Shown piece after piece: positions 23,701 to 33,800 of a stretch of 64,000 bases of DNA. The DNA is from Micropterus salmoides (Eukaryota > Chordata > Actinopteri > Centrarchiformes > Centrarchidae): the NCBI RefSeq assembly GCF_014851395.1, contig NW_024040707.1:18842457-18906456 (forward strand), in the 5' to 3' direction. Below the pieces are notes generated by a model. It was not told the origin of the DNA. It ran no database searches and saw nothing but the letters and a program-made list of their open reading frames with translations. Every line of letters starts with the position of its first letter. Position 1 is the stretch's first letter. A program made the translations under genes and the position numbers.

Positions 23701-26546
23701 TGCGTTTGTATTCGTGTTGTTTGCCCAAGCCTAAAATTAATGTTTTTCTGTGGACACACCTCTACTTACAGTTTAGAAGCGATGTGCAGTTACACCCTGC
23801 TTGTTACCTTTTTACACAGGAGGAGAATCTGTGTCAAGACTACGTGCTGTTATTAAGATTAACATCACCAACTAGTACTTTAACTTTAATTGTCATTTGT
23901 CATAATGTCATTTAAAAGTCATTCTCCTCCCTGTCTTCTTTTAGAGTGTATCAGGGGTAGTGGAGAGTCTCAAGATCATTACAAGGAACAATTCCCTCAG
24001 GGTTGCTGACTATGCCTTCCGACTGGCCAGGGAGAAAGGTCGTCGTAGGGTCACTGCTGTACACAAGGCCAACATCATGTGAGTTACTCAAGCCAAATGT
24101 ATCTATCAACTAATCAATCAAGTTTTATTTAAAGTGCAAAATCACCAAATGACATTGTCCCAGAACACTTTACAAAATACACCTGAATAAAATTACAAAG
24201 GAGTATGATAAAACACAAGATCAGATCAGAATAAATTAATAATTGTAAGTTTTCTAAATTCTGCTCTAACTAAAAGCTTTATCAAATGGAAATGTCTTAA
24301 GTCTAGTATTAAAAGTATCATTCAAAAGCTGTCTGGCCTCCGGGAAGCTTTAAGCTGATGATACACAGAACAACTTTTAGAGCAATTGTGCAGGGCAACG
24401 TTGCCATCAATAGTAATGAGTAAAGATTACTACCGTAATCCCCTTCCCCCACCACTCCGCTACCTGCCCCGCACCGCCGCTATCCGTTCAAAACCTAGTC
24501 GGACTTGCCGCTAGCAAGATTGCCCAGAAACATTGCTCAAAAAGTTGCCCTGTATATCATCAGCTTTACATAATAATACTGCAACTTTTCTCTGTGCTGG
24601 AAATGTTGAGTGTAGCTTTTCTGCTCCAACAGGAAGCTCGGTGATGGCTTGTTCCTGCAGTGTTGCAGAGAAGTGGCCTCTGGTTACCCAGACATCACAT
24701 TTGACAGCATGATCGTGGACAACACCACCATGCAGGTGACAGAAGAGGAAATGACACATCTGAGTTTGGAACCATTTCTAAATGTTGCCATATCGAAATG
24801 ATTCACCCTGCCACCTTGTTTGTTTTGTGTTTTTAGCTGGTTTCCAAGCCCCAGCAGTTTGATGTGATGGTGATGCCCAACCTGTACGGGAACGTGGTGA
24901 GCAACGTGTGTGCAGGCCTGGTGGGAGGGCCTGGCCTCGTGCCCGGGGCTAATTACGGCCGGGACTATGCTGTCTTTGAAACGGTGAGTGTTTGGCTGTT
25001 CGTGGTAAGTAGGGCAATGTCCCGTCCGTTTTCTGAAATACAAAAAATCCATGAATCATATCTGTCTAATATGTTGTAACTCTGAGTTTTGTCTCTTTCT
25101 TGCCCTTTTTTCTTCTGGTTCTCTAAGGCCACAAGGAACACAGGGAAGAGTATTGCGGGCAGGAACATTGCTAACCCCACTGCAATGCTGCTAGCCAGCT
25201 GCATGATGCTGGACCACCTTAAGTATGTTTTCCATATTTAACCTTTCAGTACAAACCTTCCTTTGGATCCACCTGAGATGGATTGTTGTGACTGTAATGT
25301 ATACCAGTAGTGTAAATTATTTCTCCGGTATGTCTCCAGGCTTCATGACTATGCAAGTTTGATCCGAAATGCAATCCTCACCACCATGAATGAAACCAGG
25401 GTAAGTCTTCCTTCACCTCTCACCTCGCTGCCATAAACCTAACAGGCCATTGTTGTGCGATGGAGGCTCAGAGGCCCTGGTGGCAGGTCTGGCATGCTTC
25501 CTAGTGGGCATCATGATACATTCACACAAAGCAGCATTGTGCCCTTTCAATGTCTCGAACATCTCATGAAGTGCTACAGTGTATGGTATCTGCTTTTTCA
25601 TTGTGTGGCATCGGCCTTAATTACGGTCCTTGAGCTCATTTAAAAATCTGCTCATCATCCAAGGCTGCAGACTGGTTGCTTTGGCTGAATTTATGTGAGA
25701 TGATGTGTAATGTGTATTTTATTTTTTTTCCAGTTGGAAACTGTTTGCATTAGGGGTGTAACGATACACCAAATCCACGGTTCGATTCATTTTGCAGAGA
25801 AACACAGAGAGAGATGTTATCTGGTATTATGTTAACGGACACGGGGGAAACGTTGCATTACGGAGCGACAGTGAAAACTGCAGATGTCACTCACTAAAGT
25901 TACTTTCGGTTATCGATCCGCATGCCACACACTTGAAAACTGAATCGCGGGTGAGTTTATTAAACACGGGCGACTTTATGAAACGTACTGCTGATGGAGA
26001 AAGTCAGACGAGACACATACAGGGAGAAAGCGACAGAAAGAGGCGGAGCAAGACGGCGTGTTTGCCCTGAGAGACCAGAGGTACAGGCTAGGTGTGTGTG
26101 TGAGAGAGTGTGGGGAGAAGGGGAGAGGAGCCGATTCAAGTAATAAAAACCACTAAAATAAGGTGGAAAATTACCTACAATAACCTACTTTCAATAAAAA
26201 TAGATACACACCACTAAGAGCCTACCGGCTGCTGCTGCCACAGTTGCACTGTCTAATGAGAGCTCAACAGTCCAATGAGGCTGTGTCTCGGTTCTGTCTC
26301 TCGGATTCACGACACGAGACCATGGACTTTGGTGTCAAGGTTTCGGTCTCGGTTTCAGAACCGTTACAGCCCGAGTTTGCATACAAACACTCGGAGACAA
26401 ATCCTAAAATCTAAAAAGTTTTTTTGTTTTTTCTTTTCTTGCAGTTGCACACAGCTGATATTGGCGGTCAGGGCACCACATCAGAGGTGGTCCAGTCCAT
26501 CATGAGGATGATCCAGAGTAAAGGGAAGCTCACAACTGAGCTCTAA
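20773..26546 (+). CDS. idh3g: Isocitrate dehydrogenase 3 (NAD+) gamma subunit, mitochondrial (complete, 13 coding exons)
   Basis: The gamma subunit is a regulatory part of the mitochondrial NAD-dependent isocitrate dehydrogenase (isocitrate + NAD to 2-oxoglutarate, CO2 and NADH, TCA cycle). Coding exons: 20773-20853, 21094-21141, 21500-21511, 22473-22570, 22661-22776, 22919-22979, 23084-23216, 23945-24078, 24633-24735, 24837-24983, 25128-25222, 25340-25400, 26445-26546. They sum to 1191 nt, 396 residues plus stop (human 393), with in-frame GT-AG junctions. Residues 1 to about 45 form a basic, Ser/Leu-rich, acid-free mitochondrial presequence (MASHSAVLSVSKLINPFWGG). Then PPPAKYGGRHTVTLIPGDGI, SRNNLLRTSLDLYANVMHC, IVRENTEGEYSNLEHE, VTAVHKANIMKLGDGLF, MIVDNTTMQLVSKPQQFDV, VMPNLYGNVVSNVCAGLVGG, NPTAMLLASCMMLDHL and the end HTADIGGQGTTSEVVQSIM. 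NLYGN in place of the catalytic subunit's NLYGD fits a regulatory subunit. Introns 7, 8 and 12 and the acceptor region of exon 4 carry mobile elements. Confidence 0.96.
21500..21511 (+). CDS. idh3g: 12-nt micro-exon of idh3g
   Basis: CAACAACAG, then GGAGAAAACATT, then GTAAGTAG. It encodes Gly-Glu-Asn-Ile in phase 0 and joins LLT of exon 2 to PPPAKYGG of exon 4. Skipping it would also keep the frame, so an alternative transcript is possible. The position corresponds to the N-terminal region just before the mature enzyme core. Confidence 0.65.
22383..22440 (-). repeat. SINE/LINE 3' tail remnant beside idh3g exon 4
   Basis: On the minus strand it reads CTGTAAGTTGCTTTGGACAA then AAGCATCTGCTCAAT, matching the tail of the SINE at 39253-39452 (TGTAAGTCGCTTTGGATAAA, AGCGTCAGCTAAAT). 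It ends about 30 bp before the exon 4 acceptor. Confidence 0.7.
23376..23737. mobile_element. Inverted-repeat element in idh3g intron 7
   Basis: Left arm: AGGCCTAATACAAAAGCCAC then two ACAACACGATTACAAACG units. The right arm on the other strand has AGGCTTGGGC, AACACGAATACAAACGC and AACACAAAAGCCACAACGG. The arms are about 60 bp with internal tandem units. The interior holds a tRNA-like segment and a perfect 10-bp hairpin (23600-23623). Probably a non-autonomous DNA transposon; no target duplication identified. Confidence 0.6.
23530..23596 (-). repeat. tRNA-like (pol III promoter-like) segment inside the intron 7 element
   Basis: On the minus strand TAGTACAGCGG resembles an A box and GGGTTCGAATT resembles a B box, at tRNA-like spacing. 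CTACA before and TGTAG after could pair as a short acceptor stem. D and T arms are poor, so this is a relic or SINE-like head, not a working tRNA. Confidence 0.4.
24105..24335 (+). repeat. Interspersed repeat fragment in idh3g intron 8
   Basis: Begins with ATCAATCAAGTTTTATTTAA and AACACTTTACAAAATACACC, resembling the common fish 'AATCAATCAACTTTATTTATA ... CTTTACAATAAA' repeat. Boundaries are approximate. Confidence 0.4.
24353..24565. mobile_element. 213-bp MITE with about 50-bp TIRs and TTA target duplication, idh3g intron 8
   Basis: The left end AGCTGATGATACACAGAACA and the right end on the other strand AGCTGATGATATACAGGGCA are near-identical and stay matched for about 50 bp (AACTTTT-GAGCAAT...GGGCAA). 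TTA flanks both ends (24350-24352 and 24566-24568), as in PIF/Harbinger-type insertions. No reading frame. Confidence 0.8.
25751..26374. mobile_element. 624-bp hAT-type non-autonomous element, idh3g intron 12
   Basis: Left end TAGGGGTGTAACGATACACC; right end on the other strand TCGGGCTGTAACGGTTCTGA. The 8-bp word GTTTGCAT flanks both ends (25743-25750 and 26375-26382), the target duplication length of hAT elements. The interior has no transposase. It lies about 70 bp before the last idh3g exon. Confidence 0.85.
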
Positions 26547-27410
26547 ACACACTCATCAGAAGTGTGAGTTGGAACAGCTGTATCTGGTGACAGGTCCACA
26601 ATGTGAGAGAGGAGGTCGATGCGTGTCTGTAGCATCCGGTCTTATCGCTGACATCAGAGTGGTTATTTTTTATTCTTCACGTGACTTATTGAGCAGTTGA
26701 CTGTACAAGCGACCTTCACATACAATAATAATGGCCTTTACCAGGCATTTCCATTATCGCTACTATTAAATGATAAAGCCTACTGTAAGGAAAGGTTATG
26801 TTTCCTGAGTTGAGCAGGTTCATTCAAACATCTGTTCATGCAAATTGTTATGAAACATGAATAAGCATCTTTTGCAGTATGTTAATCCCTGAACAGATGT
26901 TGGGGTCAGAAATATTTTAAAATAGCCTTGTATGAACATGCGTTGCCCACTCTGCATTCATCAATGTGGATCACTTTATTTTAAGTTCCAACTGTATTAG
27001 AGCCTTTTCAATCAACCAAAATGTGCGATGTTTGTCTAGCTTTTTTTTTGTCATACTGTAAGGTTAATTGTCGCCTGTTACACACTGCACTGTACTATAC
27101 TGTGTGTTCACATCAGATCAACTGTACTATAAAAAATGTGATATAGCTATTTCATATATACTGTATCATGAGAGGAGGTGTACATCAAGTAACTGCTGTC
27201 GAAGCTGAAGTTTTACGCTTGTGCCATAATAATGGTTTCACCTAAAGTTTGGATCACATCACAAAAATATACTGTTGTCTCTAATCAGACAAGAGCTCTT
27301 AAAGCCTAATATGAAAAGACTGGGGTTTATCATATTTGTGGATGGGAATATAGAAATACTGTATAACAAAAATATTATCAATAAAGAAATAATCCACCCT
27401 TAAGTGACCT
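26547..27410 (+). other. idh3g: idh3g 3' UTR with candidate poly(A) signal
   Basis: Sequence following the idh3g stop codon. It is AT-rich with no other gene. AATAAA at 27380-27385 (CAATAAAG) is the best poly(A) signal; the transcript would end near 27400. The exact end is inferred. Confidence 0.55.
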
Positions 27411-27484
27411 TTTTTTTTTTGAATATGAAACGCCTTTCAAATGAGTTTTAAAGCTAAAGTAAATAGATTTTCAAAGTGTATATA

Positions 27485-27813
27485 CACTCAGTTGCCAGTT
27501 TATTAGGTGCACTAATGCAGCAGTCCTAATATTCCTTCTTGAAGGTTAAAATGTTGAGTTGATTGAACTATTTTTAGAGAGGTTTTTATTCACTGTTTCT
27601 ATTATTTCATCTACTTCATTTACATTAATGAGGCTAGGGCAAACACCCAACAAACACCCCTGTATTATGTTGTGCAGTTGATCAGCACTGTGATCTACAT
27701 CCTCCAAAACCGCTCTCTAAAATATTACAACCTTCATGAAGGTGGGATTTATTGCAGGACTGTGGTATTAAACAGCATTATTTTGTTGTACCTAATAAAC
27801 TGGCAACTGAGTG
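27485..27813. mobile_element. 329-bp MITE with TIRs (TA-flanked)
   Basis: Left end CACTCAGTTGCCAGTTTATT; the right end on the other strand is identical for at least 26 bp (CACTCAGTTGCCAGTTTATT then AGGT). TA flanks both ends. These termini are widespread in fish and other animals as Tc1/mariner-type elements. No reading frame. Confidence 0.85.
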
Positions 27814-27819
27814 TATATA

Positions 27820-30800
27820 TGGTTTAAAAAAATAGGACGTTTATACTGCTAAGCTCAGTTAAGATTTATCTTTTTTCTTTGCCTCTGCTTCAGAGAAAGT
27901 AGCTCTGGCCTCCTGGTTCTAAAGATTATTTTGCTCCAATTAAGATAAAGCTCACTGATCCTTCCGTTTGTTTTACAATTTCACGCTCCGTCAGTGTCTT
28001 TCTTACAACATTGGATGACATGTTGCTGTTTTTTTCACATTTCATCACTAGGTGGCAACAGCACTTTTCCAGGGTTGCCGCTAAAGTTGAACTTGGAGCA
28101 AGATGTGCTCAACTGTATGCATGTGCGCTCCATTACATAGTCTTACATCGTTTGACAAGGACAAAGGCAGAATATATGTCATCACTGTATGCTGTATGTT
28201 ACTACTGTGTGAAAAGGCTGCAGGGAAAATGGGATGCAAGAGTCTCTGGCAGGTGGACTGTTCCACATAATTGGGAACACTTGGGAATAATTGTTCTTTT
28301 CATGTGTTTTCTAGGAATCAGGCTCTTGGCTTCGGTGTATGTGTTTCTAAGACAAACATGAAGGATTGTGGCTTTACTCACTGTTGAAAATATCTTTTCA
28401 GCTTAGTTTCATTTAGTTTTTTAAAATAAAATACTCTACCACACAGTCATGTTAAGAAAAACTGCCCTGCTTGTTTGAGCGAGCAGATGAAGGAGGATCA
28501 GATAGATGTTTTAGTGGAGCATCATTCAGCAGTGACTTCCTGCTTACATGTACTGTACAAATAATCCCAGTCTGCCTTTCTTTCTCTGTCAGGGCCTGCG
28601 GTCACAGGGGCACCTCCCATTGTGATGGCACCGGACAATTTATTTATCATGTGTCCAACTCTGGGAAGGTTACACACTGTTCCATCTGCATATTTAGCAA
28701 AGGAATCCTTGATGAGGCATCTTCCTTTTGTTAGATGGAGTCGTCCTCTGAAATAAGCGATCATGCGTAATCATACGGTGTACAGTGCGTGAAATGTGCA
28801 AGGAATCAGTACATGCGTGCCTTGGCCTCTGCCAGTTGGCTGTTTTTAACTGGTTTACTCCCTCTCCATTCATGTCAGTTATTTGCCCTGTGGAAACAGC
28901 GAGTTGGCTCTTAAATGCCGTCGCTTTTCCCCCCCATTTAGAATCAGTCTTCATTTTTTTTGCTGTACTTTGTGTAAGCGCCTCCTCACTCTGGGCCAGC
29001 TTTTTCTCATCATCATATTCCACTCGGGCTGTTTACCTCACTGTACCTCACATAATTTCTCATCACTGTCCATGGAGCTACTCACTCTCTCCTATGTCAC
29101 CCCTCACCTCTTTGTCTCCCTCTCCGTCTCCCTCTTCCTCCCCCCCCCCGAGCTGCTCTGTCCCCCCCTCTGAGCCTCCACTGGAGCCGGGCCATGAGGC
29201 AGATGGTCGGAGAGAGAGATGTTGCAACAAACCAACAGCCACTTGACCTTTACGAGCCACCATTCAGTTCTTGTATAAACATGTGAAACGGACCAACTTG
29301 CTGTGAAGTCTTTTGACGCGATAGCTGCCTTTCAAGGGTTGGCTTATCCAAATTGCAAAATGAAAAAAAAAAAAAAAAGATACAGCCTTCCAGATCGTTG
29401 TAGTTTTATGTGCCCAGTTTTATAGATAGCCTATCTATCTCTGAGATGTGTTCTGGCTTCCTAATACAAGTAAGGTATGTGACATTTCTTTTTTAGTGCT
29501 CACAGCATTGGAAAAGCACATTTGGAAAATTTAACGCCAGTAGTCTGGATAATCCAGAGATCTTAAAATAGTCTGTATGAAAACTGTTCACAGCATATTG
29601 TGATTAGAGTAATGGGGGACTTCGTCTCAGAGAAAAAGATGTTACTATTCTTTGATAATGTGTGCACCACGAACACCATTTTATTCACCTCCATTGTATT
29701 GGGGTGGAGGCTGGCTGACACACAGAAAGATAACTTTCCCACACAAATTAAACCAAAACTATCAGCATGGCGTGTGTGTGTGTGCTTTAAATGTTCCACA
29801 TGCTCTGGTCGTCCCTGCTGTGTGGTTTCTAGACAATAGGGAATGAGCGCACTTGACAGCCCAGGCTGATGAAGGGATATTCTGTTTTGATATTTTATGT
29901 AGTTAGTAGACATTTCTCATACCACGTCCACTCATACAGATGTGTTTTATCTTTTTAACGCTCACTAAACTTGGAGCTGCTGGCTGATTTACCAGCTTAG
30001 ATGTCTTTTTTAGCTTTGCTCCCTCTCCAGCATCTGCACCCTGTTTCTCCTTCATTCCTCCCTGTCTCATGTATTTTTCATCCGCCTTCCTACATGATAA
30101 ATGCTTATCTGAACAGTTGAGTCAAACCACTAGATATGAGACTGTTATTAAAACATGTGGTTTTATTATTGGCCATAATTCTGCCCTGGCTAGCTCCTGA
30201 TCGTATCCAGAGTCCTCCCCTTCTCATTATTTCTGTCTGTCACTTTTACACACAAACACTATTTTAGTCAAAAAAAAGACACTATTTTAGTCCAGTGTAA
30301 TCCTAGATCCAATGGGATATTTCCACTTCATATGATCATGCCCCGTCTTCTCATGTTGATCACCTCTGCTACCCTGCGCACTGCATTGCAGGTGATTGCA
30401 ATCAATCAACATGCCTCTGATCAGGCTCTGCCGAGCACAGCTGTATCCAGTCAACCAGCACTGCTCTCTGTTAATGGGGCTTTTTCCCCACACAGCTATG
30501 GCTCAGCTACATTAAGCTACGTCAGCGGTCAGCTATTCTCCACCACTTGGGCCTGGCTGGGTATAGAAAGCAGGTCAAGGAGGACGGCATGCAGAGGAAT
30601 GGAAGGGGGAGAGTGTGGACATAGCTGGACGACAAGAGGGAGAGTCGGAGTAATGGGCTAATTGAGTGTGGGGAGGATGGTATCGTTTTGGTTGGCAGTG
30701 AGCGGGAAGATGAAGTATGGCTGATTTAGTTTGATAACCAGGGAGTTCCCTGGGCAGTTAGCAGTTCAAACACTTCATCACCCCCTTATCTTTCAAAATG

Positions 30801-33800
30801 AAAGGAGCCCATAAAGTATCTGACTCCTGTCTGCCTCTTTATCAGGAGCTGCACTGTTATTTCTTTTTACAAGGGTGGTTTTAACACAAGAGGGTTACTA
30901 CCCAGTGACACCATAGTATGCTTATCATCGCAGCTCTGCTAAAAGTGAAGTTATCCCCATCAAGTTTTATTTTTCCTTTTTCTTTGCTTGCTCCTATTTG
31001 AGGATGGACTGCTAGTTCACCTGCAGAGTATGCATCCCTTCAACTGCTAGGGTTGCGTTACCTTGCATAAGGACACTCCAAAGAGCTTGTGCAGGCCAAC
31101 ATGATGCATGAGCCTTGGTCATACAGTTATATAGCACACACGCGTTTGTTTTATGTGACTCCAGCATTTATCTTGTGCCTTGTAAAAGAAAAGTGTACGT
31201 CCGTAGTGAGTTTTATTGTATCCTCAGGGGAAGCTCCAACCAGGCATAGCTGTGTGTTTGTTTGTGTGCATACTTGTGTGTATATGATTATATACATGCA
31301 TGCATATGTTTTATATATGTGTGCACATCTGCATATGCTTTTTACTGGGGCCAGGTTCTTAGCTCCAGGCAGTGAAACTGATTCCACCTGTGCTACACGA
31401 CCTACAAGCACTTTACATGGCCCTGCCCTTTACATTTGCCCTGGTATTCTGCCCTGTCAGAGGTCCACTGTGGTTAAATGTTGGATGCGTCTGGGCTGCT
31501 TTATTGCATTGTGTCTAAATAGGAACCTGCCTGTCTCACTGACTTTTCCTTAACCCCCCCCCCCTTCTCCATGGCACTGAAAGCCTCTTGGCAGAGTTAG
31601 TGCGAGGGGAGCCTGTGCGCTATTTCTGTTTCGTTTTATGTTCGTGACAAATTAGTGTGCATGTATTGCTGGCTGGTTCTTCTGAAAACGTTGATATGTT
31701 GTCTCTCACCAGAGAGAAACAGGCCATTTGTATACTAGAAAGAAAAGAAGGGAGGAGAAGTAAAAGCAGAGATTGGGCTTTTTGCTCCATCTAAAACCAT
31801 TCTTCCACTCCTGCAATTTATTTCTTATTTTCTCCCTCTTTTCAGTTTCTCCTCCTCTTTTGAGCTCTATCCGTAATGTTATGAAACTTTTTACTGTCTG
31901 TGTCCTTGCTGTGAGTTCAGTTGGCACTGCCAGAGTTTCATTACATCAAGGCAAGCATGCTGCACTCATGACAACCTGCATTACACTGCTCTGATGTCAT
32001 CACAACTCTGCTCCCCTGAAATATGAGCTTATTGGCATTTTGACAACTTGGAAACACCCCCACTTTCCAGCCCAGTGTTCACCAGTTTAAAAACAGTGTG
32101 TTCTCTTGGTTGCTAAAACAAAGCATATTTCCCAGTTACTCTCCTATTGTTTGATCAAATAAATCTCTTGAGTCCCGCAACTCTGTGCGGAGTGAGTGAT
32201 AATCTCCTTCACCTGGCCGGGATCATCTTCCACCTGTTGCCACACACACGCTATAAAGAGAGAAAATATGTCATTCTAAAAGGCGTGCAGACCCTCTGAA
32301 ATGTGACATTTAAATGTTATCCAAATCCCTTTTAAGAGTTGCTGTTTCTCTTGCGTCTCTCCCTTTGTTCTGTCCATATAATCTGGCACTATTTCCTGAT
32401 TTCTATCTATTTGGACCCCCTCCCTTGTCTTGAATCTCTGCAGTATTCTCCCCGCCCTCCTCAGGCAAAACATCTCTAAAGAGTTTTGATGAAAACAGAT
32501 TTCTGCAAATCCACCAGAAAACGCCGCTTTGATTACACATCTCCATTCACTGTGACAGTTTGGCCGGATTCTTGTCTGTGTTGCTCTTCATAAACGCCGT
32601 CTGGTTCCTGAATGAAATATGAAGTCTGAGCTGGGGAGAAATGCCATTGTTTTAACAAAATCTGAAGTGGGTTTGTGAGGTTATGTGGCAGACCATGCTC
32701 ATGTTATGTTAAGACAAAGTTGCATTGAATACGGGATAATGAAAGAAGAGAGTGATGTTGACTTTCCACCATCCAAGGAATGTATGAGTGAATTTGTGGC
32801 ATGTCCAATCCTGGTGAACTAACAGGGTTGCTGCAAACAGGAAGGTGATTTATAACTGGCAGTTGAAACACACCTGGCCTCAGGGCTGGCTAATCGGTGA
32901 CATACCTGATATGACCAAGTGCAAAGCCACCTAAGTCCAGAAAGTCTGGCGATGACCTACCCTCCACCTCGTCTTTTATCTCACCATCTTTGAATAGTGA
33001 ACCAATCAACCCAGTCTTTGGGTAAATCCAGACAGAATGAAACAGTAAGCATCCTCTGTCTCTGACTTGACTGTTCTCAACTGATGTACTGCCATTAGGT
33101 TTTATCACTGAGGTCATGTTTTGTGGTTGATATTCAAGCAGTAATATTAAAACAATGGCAGTGTTTTCAGTTTTATTTCTAACCTTTATCCTGCTTTTGA
33201 TGGTATCTTACAGAACACCTGGGAGAATCATGAAGGCATGAAGACAAAATAATGGACCAAGCCTGGTTTTGTCTTTTATAAACCGATAAACAAAGTGACT
33301 TTTAAAATATATGATATTCAACATTCATATCCTCAAAACAACCAACACTGTTGTTACTGGCTCTGAGGGTAAAGCTTTGGCACTTGGACTATTTTTTTTT
33401 TCTCACATTCTTTTACTGCCGCTGACCTGATGTTTCTTTCAGCAGCCCATCAAGTGCACATACCTGCCCAGCCCCTTCCCTTTACGCACTTCAAAGCTCC
33501 CCCACTACCCTTATCCATGGCTTCCTATCATCCTAGTGCCTAATTGTAGAATAACAGTAGGAGCCCAGCTGAATATAGGGTATTTGTTACACATGGCTTC
33601 ATTTGTCAGATTTTACTATGATCTCATGCTGTAATTTCCCAAGCAATCACTGTATGTTGCCGTTTCTTGAAAGCAACAGTTTAGTCTGTGCACAAGATAT
33701 GCACTTTATGAATTTGCCAAATCTGAACTCATCTGTACACTAACTTTAGGTGTGCATGCTGTCTCTACATGGCACTGTGTGGCATTCATTTCAGCTAACT

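Noticed and set aside
25792..26070. 92-codon frame in idh3g intron 12
   Set aside because: It lies entirely within the hAT-type MITE and has no transposase features.
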